A stretch of 64,000 nt of DNA from assembly GCA_029982205.1 (NCBI GenBank), contig JARRCM010000001.1, positions 37,221 to 101,220 on the forward strand. Reading direction: 5' to 3'. Position numbers and translations under genes: made by a program. Shown one piece after another: positions 51,902 through 62,486 of this stretch. This DNA comes from Thermosediminibacterales bacterium (GTDB taxonomy: Bacteria; Bacillota; Thermosediminibacteria; Koleobacterales; JARRCM01). A model generated the notes under the pieces. The model was not told the origin of the DNA and searched no databases. It saw only the letters and a program-made list of their open reading frames with translations. How positions within the stretch are numbered: position 1 is the first letter of the stretch; the number at the start of each line of letters is the position of its first letter.

Positions 51902-52966
51902 TTATTTTATTTCACTTTGTTTCAATCTGTCTCTTAAAAGTGAAGCTCTTTTTATATCTCTCTCATATTCATTTAGTTCCTGCCCAAAAAATTTCTGAAG
52001 ATAAGCGGGCCTAATTAAAATCATCATCTCATTTAATATACGAGAATCCAAGTTTTTTATAAGGTTTAAGTCTATTCCTAACCTTACATCAGAAAGCAAT
52101 TCCATAGCTTCTTGTGAAGATATTATATATGAATTACTTAAAATGCCGTATGCTCTGCCAACACGGTCCTGAAGACGAATACCGGCATCTTTTAAAAGCT
52201 TTTCCCTAGCTGACCGTTCATGTTCGATTATTTGTTTTGTCACACCTTTAAGGTTATTTATAATATCCTCTTCTGATTGGCCTAAAGTCAGTTGATTTGA
52301 TATCTGATATATATTACCTAACCCTTTTGACCCTTCACCATAAAGACCTCGAACCGTTAATCCTACTTGTCCTATTGTAGTGAATATCCCATTTGACTGG
52401 TTAAGCATGTTGAGTGCCGGCAAATGAAGCATTACCGAAACTCTTATTCCAGTTCCAACATTAGTTGGGCATGCAGTTAAATATCCTTTTTTTTCATCAA
52501 AGGCATAATCCAATCTTTCTTCCAAAACATCATCTATCTTGGTGGAAAGCTGCCAGGCTTTTTCCATTTGCAGCCCCGGATACAGTGTTTGAATCCTTAT
52601 ATGGTCTTCTTCATTAACCATAATACTTACTGACTCATCATGTTTAATAAATGCCGCTCCTTTTTCAGATTCAGCCAGCGCAGGGCTTATCAAGTGTTTT
52701 TCTACGAGTATCTGTCTTTCTAAATGGGTAAGTTCTTTCATCCTAAAACAGCGGAATTGGCCGGCGAATTCACTGCTTTTTTCTATAGCATCGAAAACCT
52801 GTTTGATTATTTTATCAGCCTGTTCCAGGTTAGCTTTATGGGGAAAAGGTACATTCCGAAGGTTTCGGGCCAGCCTGATACGAGAGCTTAAAACTACATC
52901 AGCTTCAGGCCCGTTACCTTCCATCCATAAACTCTTTGAATTATATATAAAATCATCCAAAGACAT
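51902..52966 (-). CDS. mcsB: Protein arginine kinase McsB
   Basis: 354 residues. Phosphagen-kinase-like domain: [40 protein letters not shown], and [20 protein letters not shown]. The C-terminus has the phospho-arginine receptor motif RDxxRA (RDIKRA). Phosphorylates arginines on misfolded proteins for ClpCP. Located between mcsA (13 nt) and clpC (19 nt). Confidence 0.97.
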   Translation of the reverse strand: MSLDDFIYNSKSLWMEGNGPEADVVLSSRIRLARNLRNVPFPHKANLEQADKIIKQVFDAIEKSSEFAGQFRCFRMKELTHLERQILVEKHLISPALAESEKGAAFIKHDESVSIMVNEEDHIRIQTLYPGLQMEKAWQLSTKIDDVLEERLDYAFDEKKGYLTACPTNVGTGIRVSVMLHLPALNMLNQSNGIFTTIGQVGLTVRGLYGEGSKGLGNIYQISNQLTLGQSEEDIINNLKGVTKQIIEHERSAREKLLKDAGIRLQDRVGRAYGILSNSYIISSQEAMELLSDVRLGIDLNLIKNLDSRILNEMMILIRPAYLQKFFGQELNEYERDIKRASLLRDRLKQSEIK

Positions 52967-52979
52967 TAAAATTCCCCCT

Positions 52980-53498
52980 CTATTTGTTTTTATCCAGCTG
53001 CTTTTCTAATTCTCGGATCTTATCTCTGATTTCTGCTGCTTTCTCATATTCTTCAAGTTTCACAACACGATCCAATTCTGCTTTTAGCAAATCTATTTCT
53101 CTTTTGACTTTTAATTCTCCTCCAGCGCGCCGTGGAACTTTACCTGTATGAACACTGCTTCCGTGAATTCTTTTTAAAATTGGTTCTATTCTACCTTCAA
53201 AAGCAGAATAACACTCATTGCACCCAAATCGGCCTATCTGGCTAAACTCATTAAAACTCATTCCACAGGAAGGACAATGTTCGTTTCGTTGATAATCTAT
53301 TCCGACAGTAGGCTCTGCCATGGAATTAAGCAGACCCGCCAAAAGATTATGGATCGAAAAATTCGGTTCAAAGTTAAACTGAAAATCGCTGATTTCCTTT
53401 GCACATACTTGACACAGATGCATTTCGGTTTTTTCCCCATTGACTATTTTGGTATAGTGAACAGTAGCAGGTCTTTTTTTACAGTTTGTGCAAAGCAT
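52980..53498 (-). CDS. mcsA: McsB activator McsA (UvrB/UvrC-motif protein)
   Basis: 172 residues from MLCTNCKKRPATVHYTKIVN (7 nt after GGGGG). Zinc motifs CTNC...CQVC and CPSC...CNEC (GRFGCNECYSAFEGRIEPIL), followed by a C-terminal UVR motif (LEEYEKAAEIRDKIRELEKQ). Activates McsB and modulates CtsR. Confidence 0.95.
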   Translation of the reverse strand: MLCTNCKKRPATVHYTKIVNGEKTEMHLCQVCAKEISDFQFNFEPNFSIHNLLAGLLNSMAEPTVGIDYQRNEHCPSCGMSFNEFSQIGRFGCNECYSAFEGRIEPILKRIHGSSVHTGKVPRRAGGELKVKREIDLLKAELDRVVKLEEYEKAAEIRDKIRELEKQLDKNK

Positions 53499-53550
53499 TA
53501 AACATCCCCCCATTCTAAACTTTAAAATATTTACATAAAAACACCAGAAC

Positions 53551-54039
53551 TCAGTCTTTTTGAGGGACTCTGTTACTGGACTTGTAATGAAAAAGCGCTG
53601 ATAGCATGTTTTTAAAAAGTCTTGCCCTTATTATATCTCTATAAGGTACTTCAATGTTAAAATTTGATTTGTCTACGGCAGCTTTTAACAACACTGCTTC
53701 ACTATTACTAATTACTTTATTCTCTGACAACCTCTCTATAAAATCCTGAGCACAACTCTGGGAAATAGAATCCCCTATCCCTTCAAGAATTTTTTTTACT
53801 AATGTATCTTCATCAACAGCTATTTTGGCAATCCTTATAAATCCACCTCCGCCTCGCCGGCTTTCTACATAGTATCCCCTTTCAACGGAAAATCTAGTAG
53901 CCAGAACATAATTAATTTGAGATGGAGCACAGTTGAAATAACCTGCTAACTCGTTCCTCTGTATTTCTAATACATTTTCGTCAACTTCTTTAAACAGCTG
54001 TTTTATAAATTTTTCTATCTGGTCTGAAAGATTTGCCAT
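53551..54039 (-). CDS. ctsR: Heat-shock repressor CtsR
   Basis: 162 residues. Winged helix with the heat-sensing glycine loop (VESRRGGGGFIRIAKIAVDE) and N-terminal helix-turn-helix (GYFNCAPSQINYVLATRFSV). Represses clp genes at normal temperature. A CtsR box overlaps the start of its own transcript. First gene of ctsR-mcsA-mcsB-clpC. Confidence 0.97.
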   Translation of the reverse strand: MANLSDQIEKFIKQLFKEVDENVLEIQRNELAGYFNCAPSQINYVLATRFSVERGYYVESRRGGGGFIRIAKIAVDEDTLVKKILEGIGDSISQSCAQDFIERLSENKVISNSEAVLLKAAVDKSNFNIEVPYRDIIRARLFKNMLSALFHYKSSNRVPQKD

Positions 54040-54060
54040 TAAACCCCTCCCTTCCTATTG

Positions 54061-54079
54061 TCTTTGACTATCTTTGACC
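54061..54079 (-). promoter_or_regulatory. CtsR operator
   Basis: Minus strand GGTCAAAGATAGTCAAAGA matches the CtsR heptad repeat (GGTCAAANANNGTCAAANA), located between the -10 box and the ctsR start, as expected for autorepression. Confidence 0.92.
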
Positions 54080-54089
54080 TTTCGATTTT

Positions 54090-54118
54090 ATTATATTACT
54101 TTTTTACAAAAAATGCAA
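54090..54118 (-). promoter_or_regulatory. ctsR operon promoter
   Basis: Minus strand TTGCAT, 17-nt spacer, TATAAT, immediately upstream of the CtsR operator. Confidence 0.7.
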
Positions 54119-54184
54119 TATCAATCCGTCTTTTTTTATAATATTTTCTCTTTTTTTATATTATTTATGCTTTTAATTTATGAT

Positions 54185-55447
54185 TTAATCTGAAAATCCA
54201 AAGGGCTTTGAATTGTTTAGATAATCATAGACCACAAAAGGTTTCCCTATGATAAAACCAATCACACCACCTACAACGGCAGGAACTATATATAAACCGC
54301 CAAATATTTCTGATATTATTACAGTAGATGCTATCGGAACATTACATGTAGAAGCCAAAAGACTTGCCATACCCGATACTACAAGTGCGGCATGCTCAAC
54401 CGGACAAAAGCTTCCCATTATATTTCCAAGGGCTGAACCGATAAACAATGCGGGGCCTACCAAACCGCCACTGTTTCCTGAAGCAACAGTGAAAACAGTT
54501 GAGAATATTTTGCCAAAAAATTGAAAGATCCCCTCTTTTAAATTTGAATTTCCGGTTATAGTTTGCTGAATAGTTTCAAACCCCAGGCCCAATACCTGTC
54601 TTCCAAAAACCAGTCCAATTAACGCTGTGAAAATTGAACCTATTATAGGTCTCAATTCGTTTCGGATGTCATATTTATTATATAAAGACTTTAGTTTCTT
54701 AAAAAAACAAACAAACAGTAAACCTGTAATCCCCCCTAGGATAGCTGTAAGAACAAAGTACACTAAATGGAGAGTTTGAAAATGATAATCATAATATGCA
54801 AAAACCGGCTGTTCTTTAAATAACATAGTAGCAAAAATATATCCCATAGTACTTCCTATTATTGAAGGAAATAAATCTTCATAATCCATCGAAGAAGATT
54901 TCAATATTTCTACTGCCAGAAATCCACCTCCTAAAGGCACATGAAAAAGAGCTCCAATAGTGGCAGACGCTCCCATTATGGCTGCTACTCTAGTATCAAT
55001 TCCCTTAATAAAGTTGTTTGAAAAAATTTTTTTGAGTGATTGAATTAAAACACTTGACAAACTGCTGCCTGAAAGCAAAGCTGGACCTACTAAGCCACCA
55101 CTGCCGTAAAAACCCAGAGTAATAAGAGTCGCCAGGGGTTTTAAAACCGGCAAACCTTGATCAAATAAACCTTCTTTAAGATTTATACCCTCTATGTATT
55201 TATCTGTACCAAATCCCATAGTATTTTTATTTATTCTATAAAACACAAGTCCCATAATCATACCGGCTATAACAGGGGAAACGTAAACAGGTATAGCAAT
55301 TGTAAATTTTTCTATAAAAATCAAACCGTGTTTCAATATTATTGCTATAATACTGCCAAAAAAACCCAGGATAACTCCTACAAAAATCCACTCAAAAAGG
55401 CATATAAAGCCGTATTTTATTTTTTCATAAAAAAACATTTGAATCAC
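54185..55447 (-). CDS. CLC-family chloride channel/transporter, atypical
   Basis: 420 residues, at least ten hydrophobic segments. The CLC inverted repeat is visible: GFYGSGGLVGPALLSGSSLS in the first half and SGNSGGLVGPALFIGSALGN in the second, plus GASATIGALFHVPLGGGFLA and LLASTCNVPIASTVIISEIF. The first copy should read G(K/R)EGP with the gating Glu; here it is GLVGP. LAVEIL replaces the usual EE pair. No CBS domains. GTG 55447 or ATG 55438 may be the start. Confidence 0.85.
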   Translation of the reverse strand: MIQMFFYEKIKYGFICLFEWIFVGVILGFFGSIIAIILKHGLIFIEKFTIAIPVYVSPVIAGMIMGLVFYRINKNTMGFGTDKYIEGINLKEGLFDQGLPVLKPLATLITLGFYGSGGLVGPALLSGSSLSSVLIQSLKKIFSNNFIKGIDTRVAAIMGASATIGALFHVPLGGGFLAVEILKSSSMDYEDLFPSIIGSTMGYIFATMLFKEQPVFAYYDYHFQTLHLVYFVLTAILGGITGLLFVCFFKKLKSLYNKYDIRNELRPIIGSIFTALIGLVFGRQVLGLGFETIQQTITGNSNLKEGIFQFFGKIFSTVFTVASGNSGGLVGPALFIGSALGNIMGSFCPVEHAALVVSGMASLLASTCNVPIASTVIISEIFGGLYIVPAVVGGVIGFIIGKPFVVYDYLNNSKPFGFSD

Positions 55448-55495
55448 CCTTTACTCCCTTAATATATTATAAATCAACCCCAAGCAAATTAAAAT

Positions 55496-55517
55496 AACCG
55501 GCCAATTATGACCGGTT
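55496..55517 (-). terminator. Terminator after the small hypothetical gene
   Basis: Minus strand AACCGG, 10-nt loop, CCGGTT, then ATTTTAATTTG; overlaps the stop codon. Confidence 0.55.
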
Positions 55518-55730
55518 AAATCTTTGACTTCTCTTTCTTACAGCCAATTCTTCAGATATTTCCATTAAATAATCTACACGTTCTTCCTGTTCCTCGGAAG
55601 TCGTCCATCCAAACAAACTCGGAATAATTTCCCCGTATTTAGTAGAATCATATAATTCATCCTCTGCTAAATCATTTGGATTATTGCTGTGATTTTTTTC
55701 TGTAATTCCCAGTTTTTTTCTCCTTACCAT
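55506..55730 (-). CDS. Small hypothetical protein
   Basis: 74 residues from the ATG at 55730. I do not recognise the family. The sequence is charged and soluble, with a basic start (MVRRKKLGITEK), a central YGEIIPSLFGWTTSEEQEER and a basic end (AVRKRSQRFNRS). It is downstream of the sodium:solute symporter gene, 87 nt away, and may be its small partner, but that is inference from position. Its ribosome-binding site lies in one arm of an inverted repeat. Confidence 0.6.
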   Translation of the reverse strand: MVRRKKLGITEKNHSNNPNDLAEDELYDSTKYGEIIPSLFGWTTSEEQEERVDYLMEISEELAVRKRSQRFNRS

Positions 55731-55742
55731 TAATAGAAACAC

Positions 55743-55809
55743 TCCTTTTTCAGTTTTAAACCTTTTATATAAATTGCCCTTAAGGCGAAAAATTATAACT
55801 GAAAAAGGA
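55743..55809 (-). repeat. Inverted repeat covering the small gene's ribosome-binding site
   Basis: A 13-bp perfect inverted repeat (TCCTTTTTCAGTT / AACTGAAAAAGGA, arms 55797-55809 and 55743-55755) with a smaller GCC-TTAA-GGC hairpin inside. The downstream arm contains the AAGGAG of the small gene. It starts 9 nt past the symporter stop codon. Confidence 0.75.
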
Positions 55810-55817
55810 AGGAAAAT

Positions 55818-57221
55818 TTATTCAGAAATACTTTGCATACATCTTTTCTTGTTTTTGATGAATCCAGCCGTAAGAAACAAAAAACTAACAATAAGCCCTG
55901 CAAGCAACGGGCTGAAAAAGGATGGGAACAAAATTTTCCAAAACAAAACCGCTAAAGGAGCAAAACAAATCGCCATAACCCCATACTTGGGATCTATACT
56001 GCCTTTCAAAAATATAGCACCAAGCAAAGGGAAAAATACCGTCGCGCCTCGAAGCCCCATTGACATAAAACTCCATTGAAGAATTATCGCTTTAAGATTT
56101 CCCGTAACAAAAAACAGGCTTGTCGCAACAACACATACAATTAAAATTCGAGACACTAAAAGTATATTTTTGTCATCAGCATTTTTATTTATAATTTTTT
56201 TATAAACATCACGAGCAAGTACGGTGCTTACACCTAATGTCAAACCCGCTCCAGTCCCCATAACTGCTATTAAAAGGGTTGCCAGCACTACTCCCCCTAA
56301 CCAGGGGTTTAAAAATTTTAATACAAAAACAGGCAGTGCTTCAGCAGGATTAATATTCGGGAAGTTGTTTCTCATATAAAGCCCCACTAAGATCCCGGCA
56401 ACTCCAATAGGAGGTATCATTATCGCACTTATCAAAGCACCGTTTCTGGAAACTCTAGCATTTTTTCCCGAAAACATAGCCTGTATGTAAGTTTGTGTTG
56501 ACATTACACCTACTAACATAGAAAAAGCAGCTGTAAGGTCCTCGTTCAACCCTCTTCCAAACAGGCTGAACCAGGGATATGACGGAAAAGAGTGATTTAG
56601 GCCAGAAAAACCGCCAACCATTTTATATGCTATCAAACCAGAAATCGAAAGGGTAATATACATCAATCCAAGTTTTACCATACCAACAATACCAGAGCCC
56701 CACACGCCTCCAAAAAACACATAACCTATAATCATAACCACAGCTATCATTGCTGCAGTTAAAGGATTAATATTAAACATCGCTGTTAAAAGGGCTATAG
56801 CTGATAATACCTGGGGAACAATATTTATAAACATGCCTATAGATGTAAATATACTGGAAGCCAAACCTGCAGCATCCCCATAATTTTTCACTAATAGTTG
56901 TGGTATGGTTTCAAGCTCCATTTCCCTAAGCGGCCTTGCCAGAAACACAGCAAGAAAAAAACAGGCAATACCTCCACCCAAAGTAAACCACCATGCCGAA
57001 AGCCCATACTTAAAAGCCAGCTGTGCCGTACCTACAGTTGATGCTCCACCAACTAAAGTACCCATAATAGTCCCAGCTATTATACCGCTTCCGGCTTTTC
57101 TTCCTCCTACGGCAAAATCTGCTGCTGATTTTATCTTTCGCCCTGAATATACGCCAACTGCAGTAACTAAAAGAAGTGTCAAAATTATACCAACAATATG
57201 TTCATATGTTATTACAAACAA
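55818..57221 (-). CDS. Sodium:solute symporter family protein
   Basis: 467 residues with about twelve to thirteen hydrophobic segments; SSS signatures ADFAVGGRKAGSGIIAGTIM and GGGIACFFLAVFLARPLREM, and the TM9 region AVMGTGAGLTLGVSTVLARD. Imports an organic solute with sodium into the cell. The substrate cannot be assigned. It starts 90 nt downstream of fusA2, with a strong hairpin between. Confidence 0.88.
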   Translation of the reverse strand: MFVITYEHIVGIILTLLLVTAVGVYSGRKIKSAADFAVGGRKAGSGIIAGTIMGTLVGGASTVGTAQLAFKYGLSAWWFTLGGGIACFFLAVFLARPLREMELETIPQLLVKNYGDAAGLASSIFTSIGMFINIVPQVLSAIALLTAMFNINPLTAAMIAVVMIIGYVFFGGVWGSGIVGMVKLGLMYITLSISGLIAYKMVGGFSGLNHSFPSYPWFSLFGRGLNEDLTAAFSMLVGVMSTQTYIQAMFSGKNARVSRNGALISAIMIPPIGVAGILVGLYMRNNFPNINPAEALPVFVLKFLNPWLGGVVLATLLIAVMGTGAGLTLGVSTVLARDVYKKIINKNADDKNILLVSRILIVCVVATSLFFVTGNLKAIILQWSFMSMGLRGATVFFPLLGAIFLKGSIDPKYGVMAICFAPLAVLFWKILFPSFFSPLLAGLIVSFLFLTAGFIKNKKRCMQSISE

Positions 57222-57254
57222 AGAAAATCATCCTCTCACCCAGAACATCTAAAA

Positions 57255-57299
57255 TGGTCATTTGAAAAGTCTGCATTTGCGCAACTTTTCAAATGACCA
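57255..57299 (-). terminator. Terminator after the EF-G paralogue
   Basis: TGGTCATTTGAAAAGT, 13-nt loop, ACTTTTCAAATGACCA: a perfect 16-bp stem followed on the minus strand by TTTTAGATG. Symmetric, so possibly bidirectional. Confidence 0.7.
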
Positions 57300-57310
57300 A
57301 AGCCAGAAAT

Positions 57311-59389
57311 TTATTTTTCTTTTTGTTTCTTTGCTTCTTCAATTATCTTTTCACTTATTTGAGCAGGAACTTCTTCATAATGGCTGAAAGTAGCCGTAAA
57401 GGTTCCTCTGCCCTGGGTCATTGAACGTAAATCTGTAGCATATTTGAACATCTCGGATTGAGGAACTTGTGCTTTGATCACCTGCAGGCCATCTTTTGGA
57501 TCCATCCCCAAAATTCTTCCGCGTTTTTTATTAAGGTCACCAATAATATCTCCCATATAAGCCTCGGGAACTATCACCTCAACATTCATAATAGGTTCTA
57601 GAAGTACTGGATTTGCCTGCTCAGTTCCTTTCTTGAATGCCAATGATGCAGCTATTTTAAAAGCCATTTCTGAAGAGTCGACCGTATGGTAAGAACCATC
57701 GTATAGAATTGCTTTTAATCCTACGACGGGATAACCAGCTAAAACCCCTTCTCGAATTGATTCCCTGAGACCTTTTTCTACAGCTGGTATATACTGCTTA
57801 GGTACTGCACCGCCAAATATCTTGTCTTCAAATTCAAGATCTTTGCTGTAATCATTTAATGGTTGAAACTCTATCCATACATGGCCATACTGCCCGCGGC
57901 CTCCGCTCTGTTTCTTGTGTTTCCCTTCAACCTTCACTGAGGACTTTATGGTTTCCTTGTATGCAACTTTAGGTTCTTTCAGAACAACATCAGTTCCGAA
58001 TTTAGCAGACAGCCGGTTTGTTATAACTTCCAGCTGCAGATCGCCTATTCCTTTAATAAGTGTTTGGCCTGTTTCCGTATCTTTTTCCACCTCAAAAGTC
58101 GGGTCTTCTTCAGCCAAACGTGCTAAACCAACACTTATTTTTTCTTCATCTCCCTTGGCCTTTGGTTCTACCGCCAGAGCAATTGAAGGTTTAGGAAATT
58201 GTATCGGTTTTAAGACTATCTTACTGTCTTTGTTGCATAAGGTATCTCCTGTTGTGGTATATTGAAGTTTTGCAACAGCTGCAAGGTCTCCCGGTAATAC
58301 CTGGTCTACCGCTTCCTGTTTTTTCCCATTTATTACATACAACTGGCCTATTTTCTCTATTTCATCTTTGGATGAATTGTAAACAGTAGAATCAGATTTG
58401 AGCACACCTGAATAGACTCTAAACAATGTTAGTTTGCCGACATATGGATCAGCCATCGTCTTGAAAACAAGTGCTGTTAACGGTTCTTTTTCATCAGCAC
58501 TGCGGGTTATTTCTTTGTTCGATACAGGGTCTGTTCCTTCAACCGGAGGAGCATCTTTTGGAGACGGCATATAGTTTAACACCGTGTCTAACAATGTGTT
58601 GATACCCATATTTTTAGTGCTAGAACCGCACATCACAGGGATAATTTTACCCGATACTACTCCTTTTCGCAAACCATCATGAACTTCGTCTTCTGTTAAA
58701 GGTTCTCCTTCCAAATACTTCATCAAAAGTTCATCGTCACTTTCAGCTACTGCTTCAATTATCATTTCACGATAAGTATCTAAATCGTTTTGAAGTTCGG
58801 AAGGAATTTCAGTCTCTTTCAGGTTTTTACCATCAAAAAGATACGCTTTTTTATCAACAACATCAACTACACCTTTAAAATTCTCTTCTGCACCTATAGG
58901 TATTTGAAAAGGCACAACGTTTTGCCCGAAAGTTTCCCTTGCCTGTTCTAAAACTTTCAAGAAGTTTGCATTTTCCCGGTCCATTTTGTTAATAAAGACA
59001 ATTCTCGGCAGATTATAATCATCAGCATATTTCCAGACCTGTTCGGTTCCAACCTCTACCCCTGAAACAGCACAGGCAACAATTATTGCACCATCGGCAA
59101 CCCTTAAACCGCTCTTTACTTCTCCAACAAAGTCAAAATATCCCGGTGTATCAATAATGTTTATTTTATGGTCTTTCCACTCACATGGTGCAAGAGAAGT
59201 GTTTATAGATATCTGCCTTTTGATCTCTTGAGGGTCATGGTCCATTGTTGTGTTACCCTCTTCAATTTTTCCAAGCCTGTCTATAACTCCGGCAGAAAAC
59301 AACATTGCTTCTGCAAGCGAAGTCTTACCCGATCCGCCATGGCCAATCAAACCTATATTTCTCAGCTTCTCTGTAGCGTATTTTTTCAT
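57311..59389 (-). CDS. Elongation factor G-like protein (EF-G paralogue)
   Basis: 692 residues, five-domain EF-G architecture. Its P-loop is GLIGHGGSGKTSLAEAMLFS, not AHIDAGKT, and switch II reads DTPGYFDFVGEVKSGLRVAD rather than DTPGHVDF, so the catalytic histidine position is altered. NKMDRENANF and the domain IV block [16 protein letters not shown] are kept. The family is often called FusA2 or EF-G-like; its role may be in ribosome recycling or stress, but is not settled. Monocistronic here. Confidence 0.93.
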   Translation of the reverse strand: MKKYATEKLRNIGLIGHGGSGKTSLAEAMLFSAGVIDRLGKIEEGNTTMDHDPQEIKRQISINTSLAPCEWKDHKINIIDTPGYFDFVGEVKSGLRVADGAIIVACAVSGVEVGTEQVWKYADDYNLPRIVFINKMDRENANFLKVLEQARETFGQNVVPFQIPIGAEENFKGVVDVVDKKAYLFDGKNLKETEIPSELQNDLDTYREMIIEAVAESDDELLMKYLEGEPLTEDEVHDGLRKGVVSGKIIPVMCGSSTKNMGINTLLDTVLNYMPSPKDAPPVEGTDPVSNKEITRSADEKEPLTALVFKTMADPYVGKLTLFRVYSGVLKSDSTVYNSSKDEIEKIGQLYVINGKKQEAVDQVLPGDLAAVAKLQYTTTGDTLCNKDSKIVLKPIQFPKPSIALAVEPKAKGDEEKISVGLARLAEEDPTFEVEKDTETGQTLIKGIGDLQLEVITNRLSAKFGTDVVLKEPKVAYKETIKSSVKVEGKHKKQSGGRGQYGHVWIEFQPLNDYSKDLEFEDKIFGGAVPKQYIPAVEKGLRESIREGVLAGYPVVGLKAILYDGSYHTVDSSEMAFKIAASLAFKKGTEQANPVLLEPIMNVEVIVPEAYMGDIIGDLNKKRGRILGMDPKDGLQVIKAQVPQSEMFKYATDLRSMTQGRGTFTATFSHYEEVPAQISEKIIEEAKKQKEK

Positions 59390-59530
59390 TAAAACTCCTC
59401 CTTAAACTTTACATTGTATTTTATTTGTATTCAACAATAAATAAAAGGGGTAGATTTATTCTTATTATTTATTATTATTCTAGTTTTATATTTTTTTTCC
59501 TTTTTTTTTGCATATATATTTTTTCCCTTC

Positions 59531-59579
59531 AAACCCAAGAACCGGGTTTGCTACAAAAAAACCCGAGCATTGCTCGAGT
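59531..59579 (-). terminator. Tandem terminator hairpins after guaB
   Basis: First stem 59561-59579: ACTCGAGC-AAT-GCTCGGGT then TTTTTTTG on the minus strand. A second stem AAACCC...GGGTTT (59531-59549) follows. The remaining 59390-59530 is very AT-rich; no convincing fusA2 promoter was found. Confidence 0.85.
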
Positions 59580-59600
59580 TGTTAATCACAAGTTTATATT

Positions 59601-61061
<1,461 letters not shown>

Positions 61062-61107
61062 CTACACACCTCCCTGAAAAATAGTAAACCGAAAAGTTAT
61101 TAAAGCA

Positions 61108-61136
61108 AGTTTATCAGAATTTATAATTGATGTCAA
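61108..61136 (-). promoter_or_regulatory. guaB promoter
   Basis: Minus strand TTGACA, 17-nt spacer, TAAACT. Confidence 0.75.
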
Positions 61137-61166
61137 TAATCTTCAAAGCATTAGTGTGATTATCTT

Positions 61167-61207
61167 GTGATAATGTCACCTTGTAGAGTATCGTGATAAA
61201 ATGTCAC
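61167..61207. repeat. Paired GTGA-TCAC dyads upstream of guaB
   Basis: GTGATAATGTCAC (61167-61179) and GTGATAAAATGTCAC (61193-61207), two similar imperfect palindromes starting 26 nt apart, just upstream of the guaB -35 box. Candidate operator pair or remnant of a transposon end. Confidence 0.5.
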
Positions 61208-61234
61208 TATAAAAAATATTTTGCTGCTTCAAAC

Positions 61235-62317
61235 TTAAATATTAAAACGGAAAGTTATAATATCACCATCTTTGACAATATAATCTTTACCTTCAAGCCT
61301 GAACTTTCCTCGTTCCTTTACTCCAACAACACTGCCTGCGGCTTTTAAATCATCAAAGTGGAAAACCTCTGCTCTGATAAATCCTTTCTCGATATCTGAA
61401 TGAATTTTCCCTGCTGCCTTCTTTGCTGTGGTGTTTTTCTTAATAGTCCATGCCTTAACTTCATCCTCCCCTGCAGTAAAGAAAGAAATAAGGCCGAGAT
61501 GTTTATATGTTATACGAGCAAGTCTGGATATTCCCGGCTCCGAAATCCCCATTTCTTTCATAAATTCGTTTCTGTCTTCTTCAGGCAAACTGTTTATTTC
61601 CATCTCAATTTGAGCACAAAGTTCAATCACCGGCACCTGGTTTTTTTCAGTGTAATCATAAATTTGGCTTTGACCCGGGTAATTTTTAAGGCTCATCTGG
61701 CTTTCATCAAGATTTATAACAAGTATTTGAGGTTTTTCCGTTAAAAACGAATATGTTTTGAGAAACTCCTTCTCTTCATCGGTCAAGTCAAGACTCGATA
61801 TGAGTTTGCCTTCTTCCAAGACATCCCGACATTTTACAAGAACTTTAAGCTCTTCTTCAACATTCCTCTGTTTTTTCTTTGATGTTTTGATCCTCTCAAT
61901 CCTTTTTTCTATAATATCAAGGTCAGCAAACAGAAGTTCCATACCAATAGTCTCTAAATCCCTAAAAGGGTTTATATCTCCCTCGGAATGAATAACTTCC
62001 GGGTTTTCAAAAGCCCTAACAACATGAACAAGTGCATCTACTTTTCTAACAGATTCTAAAAACTGGCTTGATGCACTCCTGCCTTCACCTCGCCTTAACC
62101 CGGGAATATCTATAAACTCAATCTGGGCATATACGGTCTTTTTAGGTTTAAACATTTCAGAAAGATAATCTACTCTTTCATCAGGAACACGGGCTGTCTT
62201 TACGTTTGTAAATTGTTTGCCTGACCCATAGCCTCCAGTTTCCGCAGCTGCACCAGTTAACAGATTAAATAACGTAGTTTTCCCTACAAAAGGCAATCCG
62301 ATAATACCTATTCTCAC
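61235..62317 (-). CDS. ychF: YchF-type NTPase
   Basis: 360 residues. Obg-superfamily G domain with P-loop GLPFVGKTTLFNLL, G3 DIPGLRRGEGRSASSQFLES, a coiled-coil insert (residues 120-160) and a C-terminal TGS domain (FHFDDLKAAGSVVGVKERGK). YchF/Ola1 proteins prefer ATP; the usual NKxE is replaced by NLDE, which fits. The ribosome is the likely site of action. Confidence 0.93.
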   Translation of the reverse strand: MRIGIIGLPFVGKTTLFNLLTGAAAETGGYGSGKQFTNVKTARVPDERVDYLSEMFKPKKTVYAQIEFIDIPGLRRGEGRSASSQFLESVRKVDALVHVVRAFENPEVIHSEGDINPFRDLETIGMELLFADLDIIEKRIERIKTSKKKQRNVEEELKVLVKCRDVLEEGKLISSLDLTDEEKEFLKTYSFLTEKPQILVINLDESQMSLKNYPGQSQIYDYTEKNQVPVIELCAQIEMEINSLPEEDRNEFMKEMGISEPGISRLARITYKHLGLISFFTAGEDEVKAWTIKKNTTAKKAAGKIHSDIEKGFIRAEVFHFDDLKAAGSVVGVKERGKFRLEGKDYIVKDGDIITFRFNI

Positions 62318-62382
62318 TGTTTTTCCTCCCTTCTGCCTAACAGCGCCAAATACCGATTCTGTTTAAATTTTATTATATTAAA

Positions 62383-62411
62383 ATTATATCAAAGGAATAT
62401 AGGTTTGTCAT
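62383..62411 (-). promoter_or_regulatory. ychF promoter
   Basis: Minus strand ATGACA, 17-nt spacer, TATAAT. Confidence 0.55.
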
Positions 62412-62432
62412 TGTAACATCAAACAAATCCAA

Positions 62433-62452
62433 AAAGCGGCTTGCGCCGCTTT
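62433..62452 (-). terminator. Terminator after ypeB
   Basis: Minus strand AAAGCGGC-GCAA-GCCGCTTT then TTGGATTTGTTTG. Confidence 0.8.
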
Positions 62453-62486
62453 CATTGAAATTCGGGTTTTGCATCTTTGGTGTTTG

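Noticed and set aside
55774-56079. 101-aa plus-strand ORF at the end of the symporter gene
   Set aside because: Antisense to the symporter; no promoter or ribosome-binding site.
59390-59530. AT-rich stretch upstream of the EF-G paralogue considered as an origin-like or promoter region
   Set aside because: No DnaA boxes, repeats or convincing promoter hexamers; simple composition bias.
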